From Candidatus Korobacter versatilis (GTDB lineage Bacteria; Acidobacteriota; Terriglobia; Terriglobales; Acidobacteriaceae), in contig JACPNR010000013.1 of assembly GCA_016185395.1 (NCBI GenBank), positions 1 to 64,000 of the forward strand: a DNA stretch of 64,000 bases, in the 5' to 3' direction. The notes under the pieces are model-generated. The model was not told the origin of the DNA. It made no database searches and saw nothing but the letters and a program-made list of their open reading frames with translations. The translations under genes were made by a program, and so were the position numbers. Shown piece after piece: positions 27,942 to 36,443 of this stretch (positions are counted from its first letter, which is position 1; every line of letters begins with the position of its first letter).

Positions 27942-28062
27942 GAAAGGCACAACACAAAGGTCACAAAGGTTTCACCAAGGCGCTCCATGGAGGCCCTTCG
28001 TGCGCACTCTGTGTCCTTTGTGGTGTGCTTTTCGGTGATCCGCGTTCATCCGCGGTAAGGGG
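27942..28062. repeat. CACAAAGG / CCTTTGTG inverted repeat plus ATCCGCG units
   Basis: Arm 27942-27980 (GAAAGGCACAACACAAAGGT...) pairs imperfectly with 27992-28033 (...GTGTCCTTTGTGGTGTGCTT). It is followed by ATCCGCGTTC and ATCCGCGGTA at 28038-28057. The element fills the dnaJ-hspR gap. Confidence 0.7.
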
Positions 28063-28070
28063 TTGCAGTT

Positions 28071-28493
28071 TTGGCTAAGCGCAAAAAAGCCGGCGCGTAC
28101 ATGATCTCGGCGGTTGCCGAGATGTACGGCATCCATCCGCAGACGCTCCGTCTCTACGAGCGCGAAGGGCTGCTCAAGCCCTCACGCACCGAGGGCAACA
28201 CCCGCATGTACACCGATGAGGACCTCGAGCGCCTCGAGTTCATCCTCTCGCTGGCGCGCGAACTGGGCGTGAACATCTCGGGAATCGCCATCATCCTGCA
28301 AATGCGCGCGCGCATGGAGGAGATGCAGCTCCAGATGCAGGGCTTCGTCAGCTACATCTCGAAAGAGATCATGGCGCGCGCGTACAACGTCCCTGCCGAT
28401 CCGGAGAAGGGCGCGATCATCCCCATGCGCCATCGCGTGCCGCCGCCCGCGGCCACGCACACTGTTCCTAAGGAAAAAGACAAGAAGCGCTAG
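28071..28493 (+). CDS. hspR: MerR-family heat-shock repressor HspR
   Basis: The 140-residue protein starts at TTG 28071 with AAGGGG upstream. It has a MerR winged-helix N-terminus (YMISAVAEMYGIHPQTLRLY, EREGLLKPSRTEGNTRMY) and the short dimerisation helix (ELGVNISGIAIILQMRARME) of HspR, with no effector domain. HspR, with DnaK as co-repressor, binds HAIR sites before dnaK-type operons. Its place after dnaK-dnaJ and the HAIR-like site at 23804 support this identity. Confidence 0.85.
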   Translation: MAKRKKAGAYMISAVAEMYGIHPQTLRLYEREGLLKPSRTEGNTRMYTDEDLERLEFILSLARELGVNISGIAIILQMRARMEEMQLQMQGFVSYISKEIMARAYNVPADPEKGAIIPMRHRVPPPAATHTVPKEKDKKR

Positions 28494-28765
28494 GCGGCTT
28501 TCTCCTCGCCTTCTTTCTCCGGACGCGCCGCCGCGATGCTGTCTTCACTCGATAGATCTTCACCGTACAGCGACACGATCGCTTTGCGCTGCTGGTCTTC
28601 CATGCGGCGCCTTTCCGCGCTCGGCTCGTTGCCGCGCTCCGCTTGCCGCGCGGCAAGCGCTGCTTCCGCCCCGTGCGTTCCTACCGGCGTGGTGGGATAA
28701 ACCCGCATCTTCTGCCGCAGCTTCCGCTCTGCATCCTCGTGATTGCGGTGCGCATGTTCGAGCAT
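28490..28765 (-). CDS. hypothetical small charged protein
   Basis: The 91-residue frame overlaps the hspR stop by four bases in the opposite direction. The product is highly charged and helical (AEAALAARQAERGNEPSAER, RRRMEDQQRKAIVSLYGEDL) and has no hydrophobic core. A GGACC stands just before the ATG. No family is recognised. It may be real, but a chance frame cannot be excluded. Confidence 0.4.
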   Translation of the reverse strand: MLEHAHRNHEDAERKLRQKMRVYPTTPVGTHGAEAALAARQAERGNEPSAERRRMEDQQRKAIVSLYGEDLSSEDSIAAARPEKEGEEKAA

Positions 28766-28913
28766 GGTCCTGGGCCCCCGATTCCTGAGCTGTCCCTTTT
28801 ATGGAGACGGTCCTTGTGCATTCGATAGGATGCCCGCCGCGATGCCACGAGATTTGCTGCTGGTTGGAAATCGAGAGTAGCTGCTGGAGCCTCTCCACAT
28901 CTCTCTGGCCAAA

Positions 28914-28961
28914 GAGCAGCCGCCGTCTTTTCCCAGAGGCGGGGAGAGACGGCGGCTGCTC
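28914..28961 (-). terminator. hairpin terminator candidate of the Spy/CpxP-like gene
   Basis: A perfect 15-bp stem (GAGCAGCCGCCGTCT, 28914-28928, with 28947-28961) has an 18-nt loop. It begins 15 bases after the minus-strand stop at 28976. Only three Ts follow on that strand. Confidence 0.6.
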
Positions 28962-28975
28962 TGCTTGCATCCGCT

Positions 28976-29497
28976 TTACTGCTGCGGAGGCTTGGTCTGC
29001 TCCTGCTGTTTCTGCTGCATGCGCTCCGCGCGCTTCGCCTTCCACTCCTGCATCTTCTGCGCGCGTTCCGCCATCATCTTCTGCATCTCGCCGCGCTGGT
29101 CCGGCGTGAGGATGGAGTTGAACTCCTGCATCGCCTGCACGTGCGCGGTGAGCGCGGCCGCTTGCCGCTGCTGCATCTCCGCCACCCGCTGCTGGATGAC
29201 GGCGGGGTTCGGGTTGTCCTTGAAGATCTCCTGCATCAGCCCCTGGCGGTCTTGCGGACCTGCCTGGAACTGGCCCTTCATCTGCTCACGCTGACGCTGG
29301 TGCATCTGCTCGAGCTTGGTCTTCTGGTCGGGCGTCAGGTTCAGGCGGCCCTCCATCTCTTTGCCCATGAACATGCCGCCACGGCCGTGTCCCCTGCGCC
29401 CACCGTGGCGATGTTCCGCCACGTCCGCGGCCACGGCGCCCAGCGCGCCCAGGCTCAACATTGTTGCCAACACGATCCCTATCGTCTTTTTCTTCAT
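28976..29497 (-). CDS. periplasmic Spy/CpxP-family (LTxxQ) protein
   Basis: The 173-residue product has a signal peptide (MKKKTIGIVLATMLSLGALGAVAA), a His/Gly/Arg-rich linker and a helical body. The body carries two LTxxQ motifs (LNLTPDQKTKLEQM and SILTPDQRGEMQKM) and a Gln-rich tail. Spy and CpxP are periplasmic chaperone/sensor proteins of envelope stress. The His-rich HRHGGRRGHGRGG stretch may bind metal. It is a single gene with its own terminator-like hairpin. Confidence 0.82.
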   Translation of the reverse strand: MKKKTIGIVLATMLSLGALGAVAADVAEHRHGGRRGHGRGGMFMGKEMEGRLNLTPDQKTKLEQMHQRQREQMKGQFQAGPQDRQGLMQEIFKDNPNPAVIQQRVAEMQQRQAAALTAHVQAMQEFNSILTPDQRGEMQKMMAERAQKMQEWKAKRAERMQQKQQEQTKPPQQ

Positions 29498-29597
29498 AAA
29501 CTTTTCTCGGTCGCTCCCTTTTGAGTCCCCCTGACTTACGCTCGTATAAACTCCGGACGTGCCGGAAAGTCGCGCCCGGCGCCCGCTTATCTCACCC

Positions 29598-30569
29598 ATG
29601 CTGCCCTTCAAGCTGGTCTATTCCGACGCCTATTACCTGCCCATCGGCGCCCATGTTTTCCCGGCGGAGAAGTACCGGCTCGTCCACCAGCGGCTGTTGT
29701 CCGACCATATCGCGGAACCGGCGGACATCGTGACGCCGGAGCCCGCCGCGGACGCCGACGTCCTGCTCGTCCATACGGCGGACTACGTCCACAAGCTCCA
29801 GACCGGCACACTCTCGCACACGGAGGAGCTGCAACTCGAGGTCCCGTACTCGCCCGAACTGGTGGACGCATTCTGGCTGGCCGCCGGCGGGTCCATCGCG
29901 GCCGCGCGCCTGGCGATGAAAGACGGCGTGGCGCTCAGCATCGGCGGCGGGTTCCATCATGCCTTCCCCGACCACGGCGAGGGCTTCTGCATGATCCACG
30001 ACGTCGCCATCGCCATCCGCCGGCTACAGAAGGACGGCGCCATCCAGCGCGCGATGACCGTGGACTGCGACGTACACGACGGCAACGGAACGGCGGCGAT
30101 CTTCCCGCCCATCAACGATCCGGCGGCGCTGCTTCCCTCAAACTCACCGGGCACCGCTGTGCAGGCGGACCATCCCGCGCACGGCGTCTTCACCATCTCG
30201 CTGCACCAGCAGCACAACTATCCGGCCGTGAAGCCCCCATCGTCCATCGACGTGAACCTGCCCGACGGGACGGGCGACGCCGCTTACCTCTCGTGGCTGG
30301 ACAACGCGCTCAGCTCCGGACTGCGGCGCTTCACGCCCGACCTCATCTGCTACATCGCCGGCGCCGATCCGTATCGCGAAGACCAGCTCGGCGGACTCGC
30401 GCTGACCATCGAAGGCTTGAAACAGCGTGACCGCTTGGTCTTCCAGGCGGCGAAGGCCCGCGGCATTCCCGTGATGGTCACCTACGCCGGCGGCTACGCT
30501 CGCCACGTGGACGACACGGTGACGATCCACTGCAATACGGTCGTGGCTGCGCGCGAGGCGTTCGCCTGA
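29598..30569 (+). CDS. histone deacetylase-family amidohydrolase (AcuC/HDAC-like)
   Basis: This is a 323-residue zinc hydrolase of the arginase/deacetylase fold. SIGGGFHHAFPDHGEGFC holds the His pair, VDCDVHDGNGTA supplies Asp and His zinc ligands, and YIAGADPYREDQLGGL gives the second Asp. TYAGGYA stands where the transition-state Tyr lies. Bacterial members remove acetyl groups from lysines, polyamines or small amides; the substrate is not deducible. The start MLPFKLVYSD at 29598 fits the family better than the GTG at 29559. Confidence 0.88.
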   Translation: MLPFKLVYSDAYYLPIGAHVFPAEKYRLVHQRLLSDHIAEPADIVTPEPAADADVLLVHTADYVHKLQTGTLSHTEELQLEVPYSPELVDAFWLAAGGSIAAARLAMKDGVALSIGGGFHHAFPDHGEGFCMIHDVAIAIRRLQKDGAIQRAMTVDCDVHDGNGTAAIFPPINDPAALLPSNSPGTAVQADHPAHGVFTISLHQQHNYPAVKPPSSIDVNLPDGTGDAAYLSWLDNALSSGLRRFTPDLICYIAGADPYREDQLGGLALTIEGLKQRDRLVFQAAKARGIPVMVTYAGGYARHVDDTVTIHCNTVVAAREAFA

Positions 30570-30575
30570 AGTGCG

Positions 30576-30636
30576 CTTTCCGCTCTCCGCCTTCCGCTCT
30601 CCGGTCGCAAAGCGGACAGCGGAGAGCAGAAAGCGC
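30576..30636. repeat. inverted heptamer array (CTTTCCG, CTCTCCG)
   Basis: Units CTTTCCG, CTCTCCG, CCTTCCG and CTCTCCG are exactly phased over 30576-30603. Bases 30613-30636 (CGGACAGCGGAGAGCAGAAA...) are the inverse arm. The array starts six bases after the HDAC-family stop and is related in word to the array at 25829. Confidence 0.8.
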
Positions 30637-30698
30637 CTTTCGTATGCGACAGACCAGCCACTGATAGAATCAAGTATTCGACGCCTGGTCTACGAAAT

Positions 30699-32090
30699 AT
30701 GTTCGAGAACCTACAAGACAAGCTGCAACGCGCTTTCAAGAACCTGCGCGGACAGGGCACGCTCACCGAAGAGAACATCGGCGAGGCGTTGCGCGAGCTG
30801 CGCCTGGCGCTGCTCGAGGCCGACGTCAACTTCAAGGTCGTCAAGGAGTTGATCGACCACATCCGCGAGAAGGCGCTGGGCCAGGAAGTGATGACCGCGC
30901 TCTCGCCCGCCGACCAAGTCGTGAAGATCGTGCGCGACGAACTGGTCGCCATCCTCGGCAAAGACACGGCAAAACTCAAGTTCGGGACGCCGCCGACGGT
31001 CGTCCTCATGGCCGGCCTGCAAGGCTCCGGCAAGACGACGACCTCCGGCAAGCTCGCGAGCTGGCTGAAGAAGGGCGGACACCGTCCGCTACTCGTTTCG
31101 GTGGACGTCTATCGTCCGGCGGCGCGCGAGCAGTTGAAAGTCGTGGCGCAGGCCATCGGCGCGGCCATCTACGAAGGCAAAGTCGAAGAAGCGAACACCG
31201 CGCGCGGCGGCAGCGAAGCGTTGCCGCCGCTTACAAAAGAAGTAGAGCGGCTAGCCCGTGAGGCGCGGCGCGAAGCGGTGAACTCCGGCTGCGACGTCCT
31301 GATCGTGGACACCGCCGGCCGCCTCCACATCGACGACCAGTTGATGGAGGAGATGCAGTCGCTCAAGAAGCTGCTCAACCCGCAGGAGATCCTGTTCGTC
31401 GCCGACGCCATGACCGGCCAGGACGCGGTGAACTCCGCCGACGAGTTCCACAAGAAGCTCGCGCTCACCGGCGTGGTCCTCACCAAGATGGATGGCGACG
31501 CGCGCGGCGGCGCGGCGCTTTCCATCCGCAACGTCACCGGGCAGCCCATCAAGTTCATCGGCGTGGGCGAGAAGTACGACGCGCTCGAGCCCTTCCATCC
31601 CGACCGCATCGTGGGACGCATCCTCGGCATGGGCGACATCCTCTCGCTCATCGAAAAAGCCGAAGAGAAGATCGACAAGAAGAAGTCGGAAGACTTCGCC
31701 AAGAAAGTGCTCGCCGGGGACGGCTTCTCGCTCGACGATTTCCGCGAGCAGCTTCGCCAGGTAAAGAAGCTCGGCTCGCTCTCCAGCATCGTGAAGATGA
31801 TGCCCTCGGTCGGCCCCTTCGCCGGCATGCAGAAGGTCGCCGACAACTTCGACGACAAGGAACTCGTGCGCGTGGAGGCGATCATCAACTCCATGACCGA
31901 CCACGAGCGTGGCCATCACGAGGTCATCAACGGCTCGCGCCGCAAGCGCATCGCGCGCGGCTCCGGCACCAGCGTGCAGGAAGTGAACCAGCTCCTGCGC
32001 CAGTACGCGCAGATGAAGAAGATGTTCAAGTCCATGGGCCGCGGCAAACTCGACCGCCGCTTCGCCGGCTTCAAGATGCCGGGCATGTAA
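30699..32090 (+). CDS. ffh: signal recognition particle protein Ffh
   Basis: This is the 463-residue SRP54 homologue. Its N domain is MFENLQDKLQRAFKNLRG..., and the G domain has the P-loop GLQGSGKTTT, VDVYRPAAREQL, DTAGRLH and TKMDGDARGG. The Met-rich M domain (QMKKMFKSMGRGKL) ends in FKMPGM. It binds signal sequences and 4.5S RNA to dock ribosomes at the membrane. It stands alone here; rpsP follows only after several unrelated genes. Confidence 0.97.
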   Translation: MFENLQDKLQRAFKNLRGQGTLTEENIGEALRELRLALLEADVNFKVVKELIDHIREKALGQEVMTALSPADQVVKIVRDELVAILGKDTAKLKFGTPPTVVLMAGLQGSGKTTTSGKLASWLKKGGHRPLLVSVDVYRPAAREQLKVVAQAIGAAIYEGKVEEANTARGGSEALPPLTKEVERLAREARREAVNSGCDVLIVDTAGRLHIDDQLMEEMQSLKKLLNPQEILFVADAMTGQDAVNSADEFHKKLALTGVVLTKMDGDARGGAALSIRNVTGQPIKFIGVGEKYDALEPFHPDRIVGRILGMGDILSLIEKAEEKIDKKKSEDFAKKVLAGDGFSLDDFREQLRQVKKLGSLSSIVKMMPSVGPFAGMQKVADNFDDKELVRVEAIINSMTDHERGHHEVINGSRRKRIARGSGTSVQEVNQLLRQYAQMKKMFKSMGRGKLDRRFAGFKMPGM

Positions 32091-32266
32091 CCCGGGTTAT
32101 TTACCCTTTCGCTAATTGATTTCTCCCTGCCTTTTCAGTACTGTGCCCGCTACTGAGGGGTGGCACTGCTTCGTCTGACACCGCGTGTGTCCCCAACCTC
32201 GCACGACCATTCATAAAATGCCGGCGTTGCATCGGACTCTTATTGCCCCCGAAAGAGGAGGAACCG

Positions 32267-32704
32267 ATGAAGTTGACCCGCTTTTTTGCGCTCTTGGTAT
32301 TGCTCTGCGTGGCGACATCCGCTCTCGCGCAGCACGCTGCCAAGGGCAAGCCGAAAAATGATGATGGCGCCGCGGCCCAGCCGTCCGCCGCCGACGCCAA
32401 CTCCACCAAACTGCGCGCACCCACGTCTGACGAAGCCGCCGAACTTGCTGCCGGCCTGGAGCGTGCGCTTTCCCAACCCACTGATCTCCGCCGCATCGAC
32501 ATGGGCAACGGGATGATCGCGTTCGATCTCGATGGCACCCATCAAGATGTTGCGCTCGCCAAGCGCAACCCGGATGGCACCGTCGCTCTCGGCTGCGTGG
32601 ACAGCGTTACCCAAGCCCGGGGCTTCCTGGTCGACCCTTCCGCCGCTGCCGCCGTTAGACCGAAGCAGCCGGCCCCGCCGGTCGCGGGATTGGAGGAGAA
32701 GTAG
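32267..32704 (+). CDS. exported protein of unknown function
   Basis: The 145-residue product has a strong GAGGAGG before ATG 32267 and a signal peptide (MKLTRFFALLVLLCVATSALA). The mature part contains RAPTSDEAAELAAGLERAL and a conserved-looking GTHQDVALAKRNPDGTVALG followed by CVDS. No family is recognised with certainty. It ends two bases before the start of a secreted metzincin gene, so the two are probably one operon and may act together outside the cytoplasm. Confidence 0.7.
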   Translation: MKLTRFFALLVLLCVATSALAQHAAKGKPKNDDGAAAQPSAADANSTKLRAPTSDEAAELAAGLERALSQPTDLRRIDMGNGMIAFDLDGTHQDVALAKRNPDGTVALGCVDSVTQARGFLVDPSAAAAVRPKQPAPPVAGLEEK

Positions 32705-32706
32705 CC

Positions 32707-34404
32707 ATGAAGACTTCGACACTTCGTTCCTCCGCGATCTTCTGCGCGCTGTTGCTTTGCTCTGCGATGGCATTCGGCACGACCGTCATCACCATCGTCA
32801 ACAACAACGCACCCGGTGTGGGCTTTAACGATCCCACGCCCATCGCTCCTGTGGGCGGGAACCCCGGAACGACGCTGGGGCAGCAACGGCTCAATGCCTT
32901 CCAGCACGCCGCGGACATCTGGGGCGCTACGCTCGATAGCACGGCGCCGGTGCGGATCCGCGCGGCGTTCGTGCCGCTGAGCTGCAACGCCACTTCCGCG
33001 GTCCTGGGTTCGGCCGGCACCACGTTCATCTTCGCCGATTTCCCCGGCGAGCTCTTTCCCGGTACGCTCCACGGTGCGGCCCTGACCGGCAAGCGTTATG
33101 GCGCCGATCCGCTCGCTCCCAACCAGCAGCACATCAGCGCCAACTTCAACGTGAACCTTGGTAATCCCGGATGCCTCACCGGTGTCGGCTGGTACCTCGG
33201 TTTCGACAATAACCACGGCACGCAGATCGACCTGGTCACCGTGCTCGAGCACGAGTTCGCTCACGGCCTCGGCTTCCAGCAGTTCGCCAGCATCACCACG
33301 GGCGCGCTCTTTGCCGGGCTTCCCGACGTTTACAACCACTACCTGTTCGACACCACCTTGAACAAGACCTGGCCGGAGATGACCAACGCGGAACGTGCGT
33401 TCTCCACCCTGAACTCACGCCGCCTGGTTTGGAACGGCGCGAAGGTCACCACGGCTCTGCCTGCCGTACTGGCCCCGGGCGTGCCCGTGGTCCGCATCGA
33501 TTCACCGGCGGGAATCGTGGGAGCGTATTCGGTCGGACTTGCACAGTTCGGCCCGCTTCCTTCCACACCGGGAGTGAGTGGCAACGTGGTGCAGGCGCTT
33601 GATGCCGCCGATGCCGCCGGACCCTCCACGAAAGACGGTTGCGGACCGATCCTGAACGCGGGCGCCGTAGCCGGTAACATCGCCATCATCGACCGCGGCA
33701 CCTGCGGCTTCGTCGTCAAGGCGAAGAACGCGCAGAATGCCGGGGCGGTTGGCGTGATCATCGCCGACAACGCTGCCGGTTCACCGCCGGCGGGCATGGC
33801 TGGGGTGGACCCAACCGTGACAATCCCGGCCGTGCGCGTCACCCTAGGTGACGGCAACCTGATCAAGGCAAATCTCGGCGCCGGCGTGCACGCTTCCATC
33901 ACCCTCGACCTGTCCATCGTCGCGGGCGCGGACGTCAACGGGCACGCGCAGATGAATGCTCCCAACCCGCTGGTCTCCGGTTCGTCAGTCTCGCATTGGG
34001 ACCCGATCGCTTTCCCCAACCAACTGATGGAACCCAACATAAGCGGCGACCTTACCCACTCCGTGCAGCCGCCGCAGGACCTCACCCTGCCTGAAATGCG
34101 CGACGTGGGCTGGTATCCGGATGCTGATCTCGACCGCGTGGCGGATGACGGCGATGACCAGTGCCTGGGTTCGGACCTAAGCGGTGTGGTCACCATCGGC
34201 GGCATCGACACGGGCGTTCCCAACACTTTCTTCACCAATGGCTGCTCCATCGCCGACCTGGTGAATAAGTGCTCGGTGGGCGCCGCCAATCACGGGGACT
34301 ACGTCAGTTGCGCCGCGCACCTGACCGATTCCCTGCGTGACGCGGGCTTCCTCAGCAATCAGCAGAGGAGCGCCATCCAGAGCGCAGCCGCGCGCAACAA
34401 GTAA
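32707..34404 (+). CDS. secreted metzincin-like metalloprotease with PA domain
   Basis: The 565-residue product has a signal peptide (residues 1-24) and the zinc motif HEFAHGLGF at 182-190 (His182, Glu183, His186), part of a metzincin HExxHGLGF signature. A protease-associated (PA) domain is inserted at about residues 280-400 (IIDRGTCGFVVKAKNAQNAG, GAVGVIIADNAAG). The fold then resumes with SVSHWDPIAFPNQLMEPNI, whose Met may be the Met-turn, and LPEMRDVGWYPD. The C-terminus has Cys pairs. It probably degrades extracellular protein. A strong terminator follows. Confidence 0.8.
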   Translation: MKTSTLRSSAIFCALLLCSAMAFGTTVITIVNNNAPGVGFNDPTPIAPVGGNPGTTLGQQRLNAFQHAADIWGATLDSTAPVRIRAAFVPLSCNATSAVLGSAGTTFIFADFPGELFPGTLHGAALTGKRYGADPLAPNQQHISANFNVNLGNPGCLTGVGWYLGFDNNHGTQIDLVTVLEHEFAHGLGFQQFASITTGALFAGLPDVYNHYLFDTTLNKTWPEMTNAERAFSTLNSRRLVWNGAKVTTALPAVLAPGVPVVRIDSPAGIVGAYSVGLAQFGPLPSTPGVSGNVVQALDAADAAGPSTKDGCGPILNAGAVAGNIAIIDRGTCGFVVKAKNAQNAGAVGVIIADNAAGSPPAGMAGVDPTVTIPAVRVTLGDGNLIKANLGAGVHASITLDLSIVAGADVNGHAQMNAPNPLVSGSSVSHWDPIAFPNQLMEPNISGDLTHSVQPPQDLTLPEMRDVGWYPDADLDRVADDGDDQCLGSDLSGVVTIGGIDTGVPNTFFTNGCSIADLVNKCSVGAANHGDYVSCAAHLTDSLRDAGFLSNQQRSAIQSAAARNK

Positions 34405-34420
34405 GCAAGGTGGTCTTTCA

Positions 34421-34452
34421 CGGGGGAGCGGAACCACCGCTCCCCCGTTTTT
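34421..34452 (+). terminator. rho-independent terminator
   Basis: A perfect 11-bp GC-rich stem (CGGGGGAGCGG, 34421-34431, with 34437-34447), a 5-nt loop and five Ts (34448-34452). It lies 17 bases after the metzincin gene stop. Confidence 0.88.
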
Positions 34453-34472
34453 ATTGTTAGTCTGGACTAGTC

Positions 34473-35168
34473 ATGGAATGGCGCGGCTCTAACCCGAAGG
34501 TAGAAGAGGCGAAGCACGCCACGCTGGCTGCGCGGCTTGACGCCATCAGCAGGCAGGTCGAAGAACTCGTGCCTGCGGCCAAGCTGGAGCCGCCGCGCAG
34601 CGCTGTCCGCGAACTCATCGCCTCGGGCGCGACGGCGCACGCGCTGAAGTCGCGCGACAAAGCTCCGAACTTCGAATTGCCGGACGCCCACGGACGCACC
34701 TTCATCCTCGCCGACCGTCTGGCGCAGGGCCCCGTCGTGCTCGTCTTTTATCGTGGACGCTGGTGCCCTTACTGCATCGCTCAGTTGGAAGAGCTGGAGA
34801 AGGCGCGCCTCCGGTTCGAAGGACACCAGGCCACCATCGCGGCCATCTCGCCACAGAAGCTGCAGCACTCCGGCTTCACCGCCGAGCAGCATGGTTTGCG
34901 TTTTGCCGTGTTGACCGACAGCGGCAACCGGGTCGCGCGCCAGTATGGCGTGGCGTGGTCGCTGCCCGATTCACTGGTCTCGCATTATCGCGGCGTGTTC
35001 GTGAACCTGGAGAACGCGAACGCCGCCAAGGATTGGGTGTTGCCGGTCCCCGCCACCTTCGTCATCGCGCCCGACTCGACCATCGTGTGGTCGCAAGTCG
35101 ACGCGGATTTCCGCCACCGCGCGGAGCCGGCGGTCATGCTCGACGTGGTCGGAAAGCTCCTGCGCTAG
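34473..35168 (+). CDS. AhpC/TSA-family peroxiredoxin
   Basis: The 231-residue thioredoxin-fold protein has FYRGRWCPYC with Cys98 (peroxidatic) and Cys101, in place of the single-Cys PVCT motif. This is typical of the broad AhpC/TSA redoxin group. An N-terminal helical extension of ~60 residues precedes the fold (DKAPNFELPDAHGR). It probably reduces peroxides or acts as a thiol oxidoreductase; the reductant is unknown. Its stop TAG is part of a CTAG shared with the converging gene. Confidence 0.82.
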   Translation: MEWRGSNPKVEEAKHATLAARLDAISRQVEELVPAAKLEPPRSAVRELIASGATAHALKSRDKAPNFELPDAHGRTFILADRLAQGPVVLVFYRGRWCPYCIAQLEELEKARLRFEGHQATIAAISPQKLQHSGFTAEQHGLRFAVLTDSGNRVARQYGVAWSLPDSLVSHYRGVFVNLENANAAKDWVLPVPATFVIAPDSTIVWSQVDADFRHRAEPAVMLDVVGKLLR

Positions 35169-35401
35169 GCCGCCGCGCGCCGTCCGCGGATGTAGTCGTC
35201 CTTGCACTTCGCCGAGCAGACGTGGATGGCGGCGAGTTCGAGCACGCGCCGGTCGTCCCAGTGGTCCATGAAACGGATGGACCGCTGCACGCCGGACTTG
35301 TTCTCGACCTGCAGGTCCGAGCCCATGATCCACGTTTCTTTCAGGTTCTTTTCGTTGTGCGACTTTTCCTTGCCGCAGGTGTCGCAGGTGATGGTGACCA
35401 T
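35165..35401 (-). CDS. small zinc-ribbon-type protein
   Basis: The 78-residue product from ATG 35401 begins MVTITCDTCGKEKSHNEKNL and has a second Cys pair near the end (HVCSAKCKDDYIRG), a likely CxxC-CxxxC zinc site. GGAG lies ten bases before the ATG. No family is recognised. It converges with the peroxiredoxin gene and the two stops overlap in CTAG (35165-35168). Confidence 0.65.
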   Translation of the reverse strand: MVTITCDTCGKEKSHNEKNLKETWIMGSDLQVENKSGVQRSIRFMDHWDDRRVLELAAIHVCSAKCKDDYIRGRRAAA

Positions 35402-35485
35402 AGGGTCCGCTCCAGAGAGTGGGATGTTCGGCCAGTAGTTCATTAGGATGGCGCGCCGGCGGTGGGAGATTGCTGGTGGCGCGCA

Positions 35486-35533
35486 AGCGGCGGCAGGATG
35501 CCACCGCTACAGCCGGCGGGACGCCGGCGCTAC
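35486..35533 (+). repeat. REP-like double-hairpin element, copy 1
   Basis: AGCGGCGGCAGGATGCC-ACCGCTACAG followed by CCGGCGGGACGCCGG-CGCTAC makes two adjacent GC-rich hairpins. It is nearly identical to the copies at 40998-41042 (inverted) and 43405-43452. Confidence 0.8.
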
Positions 35534-35910
35534 CCCCGGCCCCGGAACTGGATGATGCGACGCCGGTCGCGCTTGTCGGGTCTTCCGCTCGGCAGCTCCT
35601 CGAACTGCGCCATCGCGCGGCGCTCGGTCGCCACCTTCAACCGCAACTCCTTGCTGTCGTCGGTCTCGCGGTAGAGCGCCTGCGCCGTGGCGGCGGGCCC
35701 GCGGACCTCGCTCAACCCGAGCACTTCCACCTGGAACTCAGCCGCGGGCGTGGCGATGCGTAGCCTGTCTCCGAGCTTGACCTCGCGCGCCGGCTTGGCG
35801 GGCTGTCCGTTGGAGTGGATGCGGCCGAGTTCGCAGGCGCGTCCCGCCAGCGAGCGCGTCTTGAAGAAGCGCGCCGCCCAAAGCCATTTGTCGATGCGGA
35901 CCGAAGCCAT
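35530..35910 (-). CDS. S4-domain RNA-binding protein (Hsp15/HslR-like)
   Basis: The 126-residue product starts MASVRIDKWLWAARFFKTRS, the canonical start of an S4 RNA-binding domain, and continues with GRIHSNGQPAKPAREVKLGD. Hsp15 binds free 50S subunits carrying nascent chains after heat shock. The C-terminus is strongly basic (KRDRRRIIQFRGRG). ATG 35910 is used; an upstream in-frame ATG adds two residues. It is divergent from the rpsP cluster. Confidence 0.82.
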   Translation of the reverse strand: MASVRIDKWLWAARFFKTRSLAGRACELGRIHSNGQPAKPAREVKLGDRLRIATPAAEFQVEVLGLSEVRGPAATAQALYRETDDSKELRLKVATERRAMAQFEELPSGRPDKRDRRRIIQFRGRG

Positions 35911-35965
35911 GGGCACTATTGTCCTACAAACCGATGGAATGCCTGAGGCAGCCTCGCAGAGAGAG

Positions 35966-36027
35966 CCTGCGCGAGGACTCGCGCAGGATTTCGGCAGCAG
36001 GCTCCCGCTCGTCTCGCTTCGCGAGAC
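35966..36027. repeat. two short perfect hairpins in the S4-gene/rpsP divergent region
   Basis: CCTGCGCGAG-GA-CTCGCGCAGG (35966-35987) is a 10-bp stem with a two-base loop, and GTCTCGC-TTC-GCGAGAC (36011-36027) is a 7-bp stem. Both lie upstream of the putative rpsP promoter. Confidence 0.7.
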
Positions 36028-36040
36028 TAAACGCCTTAAC

Positions 36041-36070
36041 TTGCCAAATACCAGCCATTTACGCGATAAT
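36041..36070 (+). promoter_or_regulatory. candidate promoter of the rpsP operon
   Basis: TTGCCA (36041-36046), an 18-nt spacer and GATAAT (36065-36070) lie 60 bases before the rpsP start. Confidence 0.5.
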
Positions 36071-36129
36071 CAGTGTTTGTGCCCATCCCCGGGTATCTCT
36101 CTGGGAACAAGCTGAAAGGAAACAGTTCT

Positions 36130-36384
36130 GTGTTGATGATCCGGATGGCGCGCTTTGGTGCGCGCAAGCAGCCTTACTATCGCGTGGTGGTGATCGACAA
36201 GGAGCGCGCCCGCAACGGCCGTTCGGTCGAAGTGGTGGGGACGTATAACCCGCGCACCAACCCGGCGAGCCTCGACGTCAAGCGGGAGCGCATCGATTAC
36301 TGGCGCTCGCAGGGTGCGCAGCTCTCTCCCACCCTCGCCCGTCTGCTCGAAAAAGCTCCGGCGACCAGCCCGACGGCGGCATAA
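36130..36384 (+). CDS. rpsP: 30S ribosomal protein S16
   Basis: The 84-residue S16 begins VLMIRMARFGARKQPYYRVV and ends in an Ala/Thr-rich tail. It has KERARNGRSVEVVGTYNP and RIDYWRSQGAQLSPTL, which are diagnostic. GTG 36130 is chosen because AAAGGAAACAG precedes it; ATG 36136 is an alternative. It heads the conserved rpsP-khpA-rimM-trmD-rplS translation cluster. Confidence 0.93.
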   Translation: MLMIRMARFGARKQPYYRVVVIDKERARNGRSVEVVGTYNPRTNPASLDVKRERIDYWRSQGAQLSPTLARLLEKAPATSPTAA

Positions 36385-36443
36385 TAGTCCCGACGTAGGC
36401 TCGCAAGGCAGGCATCGGCCCCCCGACGAGAAGGAGCCGCAGT

